Positions 1 to 11,156 of a DNA stretch of 64,000 nucleotides are shown piece by piece. Source of the DNA: Sporothrix humicola (lineage: Eukaryota > Ascomycota > Sordariomycetes > Ophiostomatales > Ophiostomataceae); contig WNYE01000042.1 in the NCBI GenBank assembly GCA_021396245.1, forward strand, positions 62,001 to 126,000. The letters are read 5' to 3'. Numbering within the stretch: position 1 is the stretch's first letter; every line of letters begins with the position of its first letter. A model generated the notes under the pieces. It was not told where the DNA came from and made no database searches. It worked only from the letters and a program-made list of their open reading frames with translations. Both the position numbers and the translations under genes were made by a program.

Positions 1-1
1 A

Positions 2-88
2 GACGCGTACGATATGGACGGCAAAGTCAATGCCAATGTCCACTCGATGTCATCTGCCGGCGAGCTTCCTGTGATTCAGGAGGCATAA
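2..88 (+). CDS. 3' end of a protein-coding gene (unidentified)
   Basis: An open frame runs in from the left edge and ends at TAA 86-88, giving a 28-residue tail that finishes GELPVIQEA. Codon use looks coding (GGC, GTC, AAT, TCG) and the DNA turns into pyrimidine-rich, non-coding sequence right after the stop. The tail has no domain, so the family cannot be named. A chance open frame of this length is possible. Confidence 0.5.
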   Translation, partial: DAYDMDGKVNANVHSMSSAGELPVIQEA

Positions 89-1075
89 ACGGACGAGGTG
101 TCCATATTTACATCACATTTACGTCACTACGACATTTCTTTCTTCTTCTCTATTTTCTCACTCTGTTCTTTTGGAAAGAGCATTCACTTCATTTCGACCC
201 ATTTATACCACTTTTCTTCTCTTCTCTTCTTTTTCCTCTTTTCTTGTTCACAACCATCTTCTAACATTTCTTTTGTCTCTTTTTGCTTATTATTTCTGAG
301 CTTTGGCTTATGGGAACGGGTGAAGGTTCATAATCGCATATATACATACGTTGTATTGACGAAGCTATACTCAGAGGTAGACTGGGATTTCTGGTATGTC
401 TGGTCGTCTGGTTATTCCGGGATATGAATAAACGTCTTTTACCACAAGGCAAATGCATTGGCCTGGTATCATATATAAATAGAAAGAATTGATCATGATC
501 GTTGAAAGCACTCCTCGTTGTAAATACTAAATTCTTGTAAAAGAGATTCAAAGTGAAAACCTCGGAAAGACAATCTCAGCCTTGCCCCATTCCTTTTATG
601 AACCGGTGTCGCAAGCGTTTTTAATGTCCAAGGTATCAAACACGTGACCAAGTCTCAGCTGAAAGACATGAAAAAGTGAGGCGACAGATTCATGCATAAT
701 GTTTGTGATTTGCATGATCATGCATTGAACTCGGGATACAAGTGAGGTACGAAGTGAGATGTTCGATGCAGGAAGTCACCTGTGATTGGTTACTTTCAGA
801 AACTGCCCACAACTGCCCGGGAAAGGCGCGCTAACGGGTGATCGTCAGTAAAGTCGAGTCGCATTGGTAGCGGGCGCTGGCCCCTGATAACTGGCATTGT
901 TTGTTGACTTTTGGCGCCTGTCATTGACCGCTAGACTGGCCAAATTTAGCGCTCCCAGGCGGCCAGGGGCAACGACCGCAAACAAAAACATCCAAATCCA
1001 ACGTCACCGCAAATATCGTGACGCGACGACGTCACAAACAGTGAGCTTTTCTTATCCCACAGCACACGCGCCGCC
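89..1075. other. Intergenic: 3' flank of the left-edge gene, then promoter of the Ser-rich gene
   Basis: No convincing coding frame. The first 450 bp are T- and CT-rich and probably hold a 3' UTR. An E-box CACGTG lies near 641-646 and an inverted CCAAT box (ATTGG) at 785-789. The last 75 bp before the next start carry clustered TGACG half-sites. Confidence 0.6.
1002..1035. promoter_or_regulatory. Cluster of three CRE-like TGACG/CGTCA half-sites
   Basis: CGTCA at 1002-1006, TGACG at 1019-1023 and CGTCA at 1030-1034 lie 40-75 bp upstream of the ATG at 1076. The last two form an inverted repeat: GTGACG 1018-1023 and CGTCAC 1030-1035, with a 6-bp spacer. ATF/CREB-type bZIP factors bind such half-sites. 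That they work here is inferred from position only. Confidence 0.3.
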
Positions 1076-3049
1076 ATGCCCATACCACCGCCATCGTCAA
1101 TATCTAGTCAGCCGCCGCCGGCGGGCGGTGTCGGTCTATCGCGGACCCGTTCGCTGCGACGGCCACAAGCCGGACCGTCTGCACAGGCATCGACTTCGCA
1201 AACTTCACAAGCAAATGCTCAGGGCACAACAGCTAGCGCTCGCGGCGCTTCACCGAGCCGTCTTCCTGTTAAGCCCACAGCTGGAACGACGACATTAATA
1301 GGCCAGAAACCACGGCCGCCGTCAGCAACAGGCGGTCTGGCGTCGGCGAGATTAAGGCGGCCAGATGCGGCGACTGCGTCAATAACGACATCTTCGACGA
1401 CAACGACAACAAGACCAGCAACAAAGCCACCCTCGTCGTCACGCTCTCACTTGATATCATCAGGCCCAGGAGCGACGGCAAGTGGTAGTGGGCTGCAAAG
1501 ACGGCCAACGTCATCCAGTGGACGGCCAACTTCTTCGAGCGGAAGACCAACTTCTTCTGGAGGGCCATCGTCTTCTTCGGCAGCTCCCTCGTTTAGCCAA
1601 ATGACACGGACAAGATCTGCAGCGGGCAGTTCAACAACAGCTACATCTGCAACTACATCGGCACCCGTCCGATGCCACGTACGAAACAAGTCTGCATCGA
1701 TCGTTACGGGCTCGTCTTCAGCAACAAGGTCAGCAGCAGCAACAACTACAAAACCGCCTTTAAAAGCTGCCTCGAGGCCTCCATCGGCCACAACTCTATC
1801 ATCTGCCACTGTCCTACGTCCCCCGTCTGCACAGTCTTCGTCGACAGCAAGCAGCGGCACCGCAAGCCGTCCGCCAACAAGAGGCGCCGCCAGTGCTTCG
1901 TCTACAGCAGCCACGACGTCATCGACAGTCCATCGTCGCAACGCATCTGCTGCGACGGCCTCTGCCACAGCCACATCTGCAGCTGCCCACCGTCCGGCCT
2001 TTTCTACCCACCAGCAGCACTACTCGCCCGCCAAAAACTTGGCCCCCAAACCACGCATCGCCGCCATCCTCGCACCCCCGGCCTCGCCCTCCAAAAAACC
2101 AGCCAATGTCGCCCTGTCCGTCGAGATCGGCCGCCTCCAGATGACACTGCTGCAGCTCCACCTGCTGCACCGCGACTCGGCCGCCGTCACCGCAGAATGG
2201 CACGCGTCGGCCCGCCAGGCTCTGGCCGGCGAACGATTGTCGGCGCTGGCGGCCGACCATGCGGAACTCGTCCAGATGGCCGGCAAGCGCGCCGAGTCGG
2301 TCAACGCCATGGCCCTGCATGAATGGGGCAACCAGTATCAGTACACAGAGAACGGGTCGATGCTGGACTTGACGCTGGAGGAAAAGATCCAGGCACTGGA
2401 TGCTGTTCTTGCCGGTGTTTGGTCGCTGGCAGGCCAGGACCACTCCGATGCACAGTCTCACGCTCATACCCACGGCGGCTCATCTTCCACCAGCCGCTAT
2501 GTCCAGGTGGTCCGCCGGTTTGAGCGTTGGGCTCAGCAGACGGCCGATCTTGTGGCGGCGCGGCAAGGGATCGACACTTTGGAAGATCTTATGGACGAGG
2601 AAAGCAGTGGGGATGAGGGCGGCAAACACGGCCGAAACGGCGTTGCGTCCGGATTCCTGTCCAACGAGAAAGAACCACTCCTCGATGCAGCATGGCATGA
2701 AGAATGCGGCAACCTTGTACACCGCCTCGAGGGATGGCAGCGTCAGTTGGACCAATTAGGGCGGGGTGTCATCGTCGACGAAAATAAGGAAGGAGACAAT
2801 GACACGCAGCCACAATCACAGTCAAGTCTACACCGCATGTTGAGCGGCTGCCGCAGCCTCGTCGACGGCATGCTGGACGAGTTGCACATGATGCAACAAC
2901 TCGAGCATGATGCCGCCGAGCAGGAACTGGCCTGGATCCGGCAGATGAACGCAACAGCCGGTGTAAGCAGTGGTGGAAGCAATGGTTCTGACCTACAAGG
3001 AAGTCAACAACAGCCTGCAAGAGCTGGTGCTATTTGGCGTGCCATGTAA
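1076..3049 (+). CDS. Ser/Ala/Thr-rich protein with helical C-terminal domain (possible augmin HAUS8-like; unproven)
   Basis: Single open frame of 657 aa; the ATG at 1076 follows GCCGCC. Residues 1 to about 330 are low-complexity Ser/Thr/Ala/Pro with scattered Arg/Lys and repeats of GRPTSSSGRPTSS type. From about 345 to 640 the protein is predicted to be helical, beginning IGRLQMTLLQLHLLHRD, with later segments LTLEEKIQALDAVLAGVW and VVRRFERWAQQ. A basic disordered N-terminus followed by helices is the layout of the microtubule-binding augmin subunit HAUS8/QWRF, but I see no diagnostic motif, so this is only a suggestion. A GTAAGC at 2963 with CTGAC and AG 37 nt downstream could be read as a tiny intron changing the last residues; at that length it is doubtful. 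Confidence 0.75.
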   Translation: MPIPPPSSISSQPPPAGGVGLSRTRSLRRPQAGPSAQASTSQTSQANAQGTTASARGASPSRLPVKPTAGTTTLIGQKPRPPSATGGLASARLRRPDAATASITTSSTTTTTRPATKPPSSSRSHLISSGPGATASGSGLQRRPTSSSGRPTSSSGRPTSSGGPSSSSAAPSFSQMTRTRSAAGSSTTATSATTSAPVRCHVRNKSASIVTGSSSATRSAAATTTKPPLKAASRPPSATTLSSATVLRPPSAQSSSTASSGTASRPPTRGAASASSTAATTSSTVHRRNASAATASATATSAAAHRPAFSTHQQHYSPAKNLAPKPRIAAILAPPASPSKKPANVALSVEIGRLQMTLLQLHLLHRDSAAVTAEWHASARQALAGERLSALAADHAELVQMAGKRAESVNAMALHEWGNQYQYTENGSMLDLTLEEKIQALDAVLAGVWSLAGQDHSDAQSHAHTHGGSSSTSRYVQVVRRFERWAQQTADLVAARQGIDTLEDLMDEESSGDEGGKHGRNGVASGFLSNEKEPLLDAAWHEECGNLVHRLEGWQRQLDQLGRGVIVDENKEGDNDTQPQSQSSLHRMLSGCRSLVDGMLDELHMMQQLEHDAAEQELAWIRQMNATAGVSSGGSNGSDLQGSQQQPARAGAIWRAM

Positions 3050-3254
3050 TGATGTACTCTGTCTCTATTGTGTCTTTTTATATCAAACGGCAGAAGTAAT
3101 GAATACAATCAAAATATATCACGACGAAACGAAAACAAAGAGAGGAAAGAATATAAAATTCGCTGAGTGCTATAGGCCAGCTAAATTATCAGAGTTCATA
3201 AGTCGTTAAAATAACCACCCTCTCCATACGCGTATACACCTCAAGGCCCTTCCT

Positions 3255-4683
3255 TCACGTCGCTCCAACCGAGCTCCACATGTTCTGGTTAAGATAATGC
3301 AGAACACTCTGTGCAATCTTCTCCCGCGCAGCCTTCTTTGTAAACACATTCTGCACCTCGCCGATGCCGGCAGGCAGGACGGGCACCCGGCCAGGCCAGC
3401 CGCCCTTGGCATTCGGTGGTTGGAAAACAATGTGCCCATTAAAGATGCCCTCGGCACCCTCGCGGCTCGGCACAAGCTCGTACTGCGGCGATCCGAGCTT
3501 GAGCACCTTGCACAGCGAGTCCAGCATCTGGATGTTGGACACCTCGTAGTCGTTGCCGTCGCTGCGGAACGGCGGCGAGTGCCGGCCGGCGCCGTTTCCA
3601 TTGCCGTTGCTGTTGCCGTTGGCCCCAGGAGTGCCACGGCCATTGGTGGCGGTGATGCCGTTGTCGGCCGCCGCCATAACGAGATTCCACGAAGAGGATC
3701 TCGTGTTGGCAGCACCGGCAACGGCACCTCTGCCCGCATACGACGCCATGGACTGGACGCGACGACCTGCGAGACGGGAGTCGATCATGCCGTTGTTGAC
3801 ATTGACGCTCATGTCAACAAGCGGCGACAGGCTCCGGTCTCGCATCGTCACGTCTCCGGTCCACTGCGGCACTTCCCGTATCTCGCCCTCCTCAATCGAG
3901 TCGGCCTCCGCCTCTTCCTTTACCATGTACGACAACGAGCGCACAACCGCGGTCTTGCTGCTGCTCGTTCCGACCGGCAGTTCGACGGCCCGCTGAATGG
4001 GTTTGCCGTTGGGCGTCATGCGGCCCTCCTCGACGAGCCATTCTATGGCCTTTCGCGAGGCAAACTGCTTGGCCTGCATCTTGGTCGGAAAGATGTTGAT
4101 GTAGGGGCGCTGCTCGGCAAACGATTCAGAAGGGGGGAACCACAGGTCCGGCGCGTCGTTGGGGAGTTGGCACTGGCAGCGCCAGAACAAGGCGTTGCCG
4201 TACATCAACTGTTCGATCTTGTAGTCTGGTGCTCCCGCCCGAGTTGCTTGGAGATAGCCTGTCGTATGTTAGAGCTATCACAATAACAAAAACGATACAG
4301 CAGGTCAATATTGACATGGGTGACTTACGCGACAGCATACTAACTGTGTCTTTCTCTGTGCACTTGACGGTCGACTTCCCGGGCTGGTAGGTTGATTTTG
4401 GCTTTGCCGTTGGTGTTTGCGCCGGCAATACTGGAACGGATTTCGGGGGAGGCGGTGGCTGTATCGGCCGGAGCGCCATGTTGTGCGGCTGCTGGACAAG
4501 AATGCCCATGGCATGGCGCTGGGCTCCGGTCAACAGCGGCGGCTGGCCTGTCCGGCGCATGTATTCTTCCTGGTCAAAGATCCATGCCTTGAGCGCGTCA
4601 AACGAGACGGGCTGCGAGGAAGGCACAAAGGCTGCTGGAGGCAAGTGAGCCATGTTTGTCGCTGCTGCCTTGTTCTTGCCCAT
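3255..4683 (-). CDS. Protein with two dsRBD-like regions
   Basis: Two exons, 4683-4329 and 4258-3255, joined across a 70-nt intron with donor GTAAGT and acceptor ACAG; total 452 aa. The N-terminus (1-118) is Pro-rich and contains SFDALKAWIFDQEEYMRRTG. Residues about 120-197 and 363-445 each show a dsRBD-like order: helix, strands, then a Lys/Ala-rich final helix (MQAKQFASRKAIEWLVEEG; FTKKAAREKIAQSVLHYLN). Between them is a disordered linker with acidic and Gly/Asn-rich tracts. The final helices keep the KxxAxxxAA-like pattern of dsRNA-binding folds, so RNA binding is a reasonable inference. It resembles an uncharacterised ascomycete family; I know of no assigned role. Confidence 0.8.
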
Positions 4684-7600
4684 GGCGATGGATGATACCC
4701 TTCAGCTGGTAGCCAGTCGTGGAGTTGGATGGTGAAGGGCTGCGTGACAAAAAAATCAAAACATGCCTTCAAGAGGGTCCGAACGCGGCGAGTCCTTAAA
4801 AAACCCTCGGGAAGGATGACGCGTTGTCTGCGAAATTCTTGTTAAGTAAGGAGCCAGCCAATGCTGTCTTAATGGGAAAGAGCGACTGTGCTGGTGCTGG
4901 CAGACTTGTGCGTGAAAACGGAAGGCGCCAGTCCTGTCTCTTGCTCATGCAAGTACCCTTCGTCCCCGAGAACGGAAACAGCAGTTGGCATCGAAGAGCC
5001 GGCCGTGTACTACTCCTTCCCTTTTATATCGTCTGGGGGAGAAAAGTAAAGATCTAGTGACAAGGCCAATGACAAGGCTGGGCAAGGCTGGGGAGATATT
5101 GACTCAGTCTGATGTTTACTGGTGTCACTGCACCGTTTGTGCGGCTCAACAAGGCGGAGTGGATAGCAAAAACGACGTGCTATCTACCAGGCGCACCCCT
5201 CACCCTCTCACAACAACACACGGCTCTCGCGCCCTAAATTTGTGTGAGAGTTTTGAATAAGTAAAAGAAAAAGGCGGTATTTTTCCTAAATATCATCAAA
5301 GGCCCCGTGTTGGTTGTTCCTGGCTAACAAGAGTGTGTGATATCGAGCTAGCCAGTCGTTGATTTCAAAACTGTGATGGAGCTTTCTGATGTGTCAACTG
5401 TCTTAAATGGGCGTCTCCCAAGTACAACAGGCGGCTCTTGCTTCTGTCGTTTCCGTTTTCCGTCTTCTTTGCCAATAAGATGATGAGTTTGCTTTCAAAC
5501 TGCTTAAATGACACATCAAGAACTCGTACGCGTTATAGGCAGCACCCAGCAAGCACCGGTTTACATTTACGTCGTAGCTACGACGTACATGATAATTATT
5601 ACGTAGTGAGGGACCGAGGGGGAAACTGACCAAGCCAAAGAGGGGAAGAGGGGACTTGTGCCCGTCTCTCTCTTAGGGCCCTTTTCGCCTTTCTTTTCTT
5701 TTTCTATTGGGTTTATTCTCCTTCCTTTGGCAGCCGCCAGCCAAAAATAAAGCCGGAAAAGGCACAAGAGAGGCACAACCCCTCGGCGCTACAAGAAACC
5801 ACGCGCCATTGGTCAGAGTTTTGTTCGTAATTCACTGGCGTTGCGCGTAGAGGCACTCGACGTCGAGCCAGAAAACGCCAAAAGACGAGAAAAGACAGAA
5901 AAGACAGAAAAGACCGTCCGTCAGGCTGTCCCTCACTCATCAAAGGTCCACAAGAGGTGCCTGTTCTCCTGGCGTCGGCTTGGCTCAGGACAGGTCCCGA
6001 GTTGAAAGGTCCCTCTTACTGGACTTGTCTTTTGGCTCTGGGCTGAAGGCGAAAGTTAGGCGATGGCGAAACGAATAGCAAAAACCAAAAGCTAAAGGAA
6101 GGCGAAGGATTGTCACGAGAGCCTCATGATGGAAATATGAAGAGAAAAGAAGAGGTACAAAGAGAGATAAGGAAAGGGTAAGAAACTCACATTCGCGATA
6201 TCGCATTGACATGTGTTTGACCGCCTTTTCAACGCCTCCTTTTCCTCGACGCCCTCCTGCTGTGCCGTCCGTCGTCTTGCAGATGCACGCAGCAGCACGC
6301 AGCACGCAGCACGATCCTGTTTCCTCTTTCCTTCGTCTTCCCCTCCTTGCCTACGCTCCTCTAACGCGCTGACACCCTCGCTTCGCGTTCCTGTCCTTTG
6401 CCGCCAACCAACCGGAAGCCACCGCCCAGCTCTCTTTCCTCCTTTGTGCTGCTGCTATTTATCCCCGCGCCTTCCATTCGTGTTCTTTGTTCTATCGTAT
6501 GCCCATCGTGCCTGCCGCTTCCGGATGTCTTGTGTTTTGTTATGTTCCCTGTTAAGCAATCTCTCCAGATTCATTTTGTCATGGCAATTCGCGCCTTATT
6601 GTTGTGACACTCTCACTGGCAACTCTCATCCACTCTGTGCCGCCGTCATCACGTTATGCCGCGCAGCATTCTGTAATCCCGACTTCGTATTTTGGTTTTT
6701 GGTCTCCCTCCTCAGTATGGTATGCCTCGCCTGTCCAAGTGGCGCTTTTGCAGCGTCACAAATGCTACACGCCCTGCACACTCGATCGCTCCTGCCCCGG
6801 CGGCTCGTTCGTTCTTGTTCTAATTCTTCCATTTTTACTCAACAGCAAGCAGGAACGACCTGGTGGAACAGGCTCCTCAAACGCGGCTGTGCGGGTCTTG
6901 TGTGAGGTCTAGAGCTTGCTTTGGGAAGGGTCCACCGCCGTCCCTCCCAGCTGGGAAAGAGGATAATCATACGGACGTGCCACTGTAGCTTCCTGTTCCC
7001 AGCTCCTGTTCTGCCCTGTCCAGATCCAGCACGCGTTGCGTAACGGCTTCGTGTCCGCTACGTCGATGACGCCGTAATACAGTCGTGTCGTGGTTACAGG
7101 GCCTGTCGGCCCTCTATTATGCTTATCAACACCTCTGTAGACTTTGGGGCGTAGCGGGCGTCCATCGTGCCTTCCCAACGCGATTTCTCTCGCCAGAGCC
7201 CGGGTCTGGACGCCCCTTCGCTCCTTCCCCCTCCTTGCCCCCCTTCGTTCTCCTGCGAAACAGCGAGTATTCAGTGCACGCCTTTTTTTAGTTCCAAGGA
7301 ATTTTTCACCCCTTTCCTCCCCCCTCCCCTCGTTCCCCCCTTCCTTTTCCTGTCCTTTCCCTGGTCTCCCCTTCCCTTCCTCACCTTCTTTTCCACCTTC
7401 CCCCAACGACAGCCCAAAAAAAATTTCAAAGCGAAAAAAGGGGAATCGCCCAAAACGAATCCGGACAAAGGCATCGCGCTTTTTTCTTCCTTTCCACTAC
7501 ACAAAAACCCTCCTCCACGAAGCAACACATCCAAACAGGCGACGGTTTTTCATTCTGCGAAGAAGAACCATCTCGACGACGAAAAAGGAAAACAAGAAGA

Positions 7601-9156
7601 CTCAGAAAAAGAGAAACAAAAACAAAAGGCATTCCGTGCACTCTCCCAGCTCGCGACTCTGTCGGCTGTTCCTGACAGGCCCATCCCGCCCTTGTTCAGT
7701 TTTTTCTTGTTGTCCTCACCGCGCACGCGCTGAATCCCACCGCTTCTCCTTCCTCATCCTCTCCTGACGACGACGATTTGCATCGACATCCACGACGCAA
7801 CAAACAAAAAAGCATCACGACGACGTTGAGTTTAGGTAAGATTGCCTTTCCATCTTTTCGCTTCCACCCATTTCGACCTCTCCTCCCTCGTATCTTCTCC
7901 TCGTCCCTCGGCGACATCCACTTTTTCCTGCACGTTTTCCAAGTCATCCGCGATCACTTTTGCCTCGCTCGATTTCCAACCCTCTTCGCCCCCTCTTTGT
8001 ATCGAGCAGCGAGAATCGATTTGCATCTTATTGTGTATCTTGTCTTTCTCTGCCTTCACCCTCGCGCTCGAGTCTTATCTTTTGGGGCTTGCTTTGGACC
8101 AACGACAATCGACGGAACAGTCAGCTCTGCCTAGAGGAAATAGCGGCCTGTGGCATTCTAGAAAGACATCGACAAAGTGTACATCTACTTGTATCCCTTT
8201 CCGTTCGCATTGGCGATACCAGGAAGACGAGGCTTTCTCTTTTGTGCATCTTTTGAGATCATCTGCGAGTCTCGCTGTCTTTCCTGGCCTTGCCCATCGT
8301 GGACTGTCGCTCTGTGTCATCCCTTCTTTCTGGCTCTGCTTCCCGCGATCCTTGGCTCTGCTGCTCGACACCGACTTTTCATTCCCTCTCTCACTGCCCT
8401 CACCCGCGCCACCTCCTAAATCGCCTCCCATTTCATAATCACAATCGCCTCAAAGCAACGTCAAATACCAGTACTAACATAGCACAGACCTTACAGCGCT
8501 CTATTCTTAACGACTACGATAACGACGAAAAGTTTTTGACGAACTTCCTCCCATCCAAAATACCGACGACCAGACTTGAATAGTCTGAACCCTAAAAGCG
8601 ACGCAATCACCAAGCACCTTGGTGATTACCCTTAATTGACGAACTCTTGCTGTACTTTGTCCGGCAGAGTAACCCCCAAACGACGAACGAAGTGCTACAA
8701 AGCCTCGAACCCGACGACGCTCGCTGCTTTCTGCTGCGAATCTTGAAAGAATCAGGAAAGCGACACCTTGGCACGTCTACCTTGCCTCGTCCTTCGACGA
8801 CTCCAAATAGCCCGTCCTCTACTTTGCACATCGTGTCGCAATTGCTGTCACATCGTCATCCTCGGTCCCTTGGCGCAAGATCTTGTATCTAACACAACAT
8901 TTCCTTAGGAAACAACGGTGCAATTCCACTCGACCCGATAGGAGATACAAAGCTAGGAGAGCCTTTATTTGCTTCCTCCTTCCTTCCCCCCTTTGACGCC
9001 CACAGATCTTCTGAGCCTGTCGAAACAGAGCGCTCAAGGGTTTGCGGAGATCTAGACACACAGAGGCATTCAATCGCATCGACGACACTCGCCTCCCTAA
9101 AGAACAAAAAAGCAGAAAAAAACACGGAAAAGAGAGAAATTTAGCAACTACATAAA
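4684..9156. other. 4.5-kb gene-free region upstream of PP1 (and 5' flank of the dsRBD-like gene)
   Basis: No frame here has coding character; the open frames come from long CT-rich runs (about 6200-8450). TGACTCA, a Gcn4/CPC1-type site, is at 5100-5106, and a perfect palindrome at 5568-5587. A possible 5'-UTR donor (GTAAGA) is near 7835. Pyrimidine-rich leaders are usual before strongly expressed fungal genes, so much of the right half may be promoter or 5' UTR of the phosphatase gene. Confidence 0.55.
5568..5587. repeat. 20-bp perfect palindrome
   Basis: TACGTCGTAGCTACGACGTA equals its own reverse complement with no spacer. It lies in unassigned DNA between the dsRBD-like gene and PP1, just left of an AT-rich stretch. 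It could be a dimeric transcription-factor site or a hairpin; no known binding site is claimed. Confidence 0.9.
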
Positions 9157-10230
9157 ATGGCCGACCAGCAACACGAGGTCGACCTCGACTCCATCATCGA
9201 CCGACTGCTCGAGGTCCGCGGCAGCCGTCCCGGTAAGCAGGTCCAGCTTCTGGAAGGCGAGATCCGTTTCCTGTGCACCAAGGCGCGTGAGATCTTCATC
9301 TCGCAGCCCATTCTCCTGGAGCTGGAGGCTCCCATCAAGATCTGCGGCGATATCCACGGCCAGTACTACGACCTCCTCCGCCTCTTCGAGTATGGCGGCT
9401 TCCCTCCCGAGGCCAACTACCTGTTCCTGGGCGACTACGTCGACCGTGGCAAGCAGTCCCTAGAGACGATTTGCCTGCTGCTTGCGTACAAGATCAAGTA
9501 CCCGGAGAACTTTTTCATTCTCCGCGGTAACCACGAGTGCGCGTCCATCAACCGCATCTACGGCTTCTACGACGAGTGCAAGCGCCGCTACAACATCAAG
9601 CTGTGGAAGACGTTCACGGACTGCTTCAACTGCCTGCCCATCGCCGCTATCATCGACGAGAAGATCTTCACCATGCACGGTGGCCTGAGCCCCGATCTCA
9701 ACTCCATGGAGCAGATCCGCCGCGTCATGCGTCCCACGGATGTGAGTGCCACTTTTTCCCTGACAAGCAAAACCAAAATGGCCATAACTTGAAACACATA
9801 CTGACTTTGATCCTTCAGATCCCTGACTGCGGTCTGCTGTGCGATCTCCTGTGGTCCGATCCCGACAAGGACATTACCGGCTGGAGCGAAAACGACCGTG
9901 GTGTGTCGTTCACGTTCGGCCCTGACGTCGTGTCGAGGTTCCTGCAGAAGCACGACATGGACCTGATTTGTCGAGCCCACCAGGTCGTGGAGGACGGCTA
10001 CGAGTTCTTCTCGAAGCGCCAGCTGGTCACGCTGTTCAGCGCGCCCAACTACTGCGGCGAGTTCGACAACGCCGGTGCCATGATGAGCGTAGACGAGAGC
10101 CTTCTCTGCTCGTTCCAGATCCTCAAGCCCGCCGAGAAGAAGCAGAAGTGAGTATACCACCATACCTCCCAGCTTAGACTTGTAGGAACCAGGAACCCAT
10201 GCTAACATTCCCAGATTCGGTCGCCGTTAA
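9157..10230 (+). CDS. GLC7: Serine/threonine protein phosphatase PP1 catalytic subunit
   Basis: Three exons (9157-9741, 9819-10147, 10215-10230) encode 309 aa, the usual PP1 length. The PPP metal and phosphate motifs are all present: GDIHGQ, GDYVDRG, RGNHE, HGGLSP, and RAHQVVEDGYEF followed by LFSAPNYCGEFDN. PP1 dephosphorylates Ser/Thr substrates in mitosis, glycogen metabolism and splicing, with specificity set by regulatory subunits, and opposes Aurora kinase, also in this window. Intron 1 is 77 nt and intron 2 is 67 nt; the last exon is only 16 nt and supplies FGRR. The start is fixed by the conserved N-terminus MADQQHEVDLDSIIDRLLEV. Orthologues include yeast GLC7 and Aspergillus bimG. 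Confidence 0.97.
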
Positions 10231-11156
10231 TCTGCTCCTCTCGACTGCGTCCTCCCACAACAAAAACTGATCCGCCAACCGTAATAAATGTGAACAGGCC
10301 TATTTATTTCCGAGCTCTCGTAATGTTACTCTATTTGTCTTTTGCTCGGCCACTGTCACGGGTCAGCTTCTTGTTGGGTGTTCTCTTTTCCGTTCTTAAT
10401 CCACCGTACGTAGCTGGGCCTTGTTATCAAGGTCCAACTGCGTACGGGACCGACCGCTTCACTGTTTGCTTAGGCTTTTCTTTCCTACTTTTTTTTTTTT
10501 CATCACCTGTTCTATCTGCATTTCTGCTCATCTTTTTCCTTCTCTCTGTTTTACTCTTGTTCTCTTTCTCATAACTATCACTTTTCTCATTCTATAACAA
10601 CTGTCGTCTATGTGTACGAGTGCGCAACAGTGTAAGTCCCAAGGTCGGTTACGAGTCGAAACGAAAAAGGGAAAGGGAGGATACCGGGGTTGGCCACGGG
10701 GATTTTCCCCTAGTTGTTATTTGTTTCCGTGTTTCTTTTCTTCTCTCTCAAACTTTCCCATCTTCTTCTTCTCACTTGTGTCCTCTATAAATTTTGGAAG
10801 TGGCCCAAGGGGGCGTCTCGTCGATTTGTCGTCCCGTGTTATATCCACAAACAAATGTTCCCATTAATTCAGAGGGGTCACAAGCAAGCCAATCATACGA
10901 ATGATCATTGCAATCATATCAAAGTTCAGCCAGCTCTCGATGTTGACATGCGTTCCTTGTAAACTATCTACTCCTCCGGTCCATCTATACGTAATTATTC
11001 TCGCCTTGGTCTTTGATATTTTATAAAACAGCAGACTTCCAGGTTAAGAACTTAATAGCATGCCTCTTATTTCTCCGTGATATGTAAATATATTGTCATG
11101 TCTTGTGTATCTTACAACTCCCCTCGTGATATAAACTGAGCATGTACCCATGTCAT
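10231..11156. other. Convergent intergenic region (3' flanks of PP1 and the Rdx gene)
   Basis: T-rich sequence with no coding frame of substance. It presumably holds both 3' UTRs; the right half (10,970-11,150) is AT-rich. I see no RNA gene or repeat. Confidence 0.6.

Noticed and set aside
2963..2999. 37-nt intron near the end of the Ser-rich gene (GTAAGC...CTGAC...AG)
   Set aside because: Shorter than every other intron here (54 nt or more), and the uninterrupted frame ends normally at 3049.
3297..4286. 329-codon plus-strand open frame
   Set aside because: Overlaps the dsRBD-like gene, runs through its intron and has no conserved motif.
6213..6905. 230-codon plus-strand open frame rich in Ser, Pro, Cys and Leu
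   Set aside because: Product of CT-rich leader DNA; two other overlapping frames are open as well.
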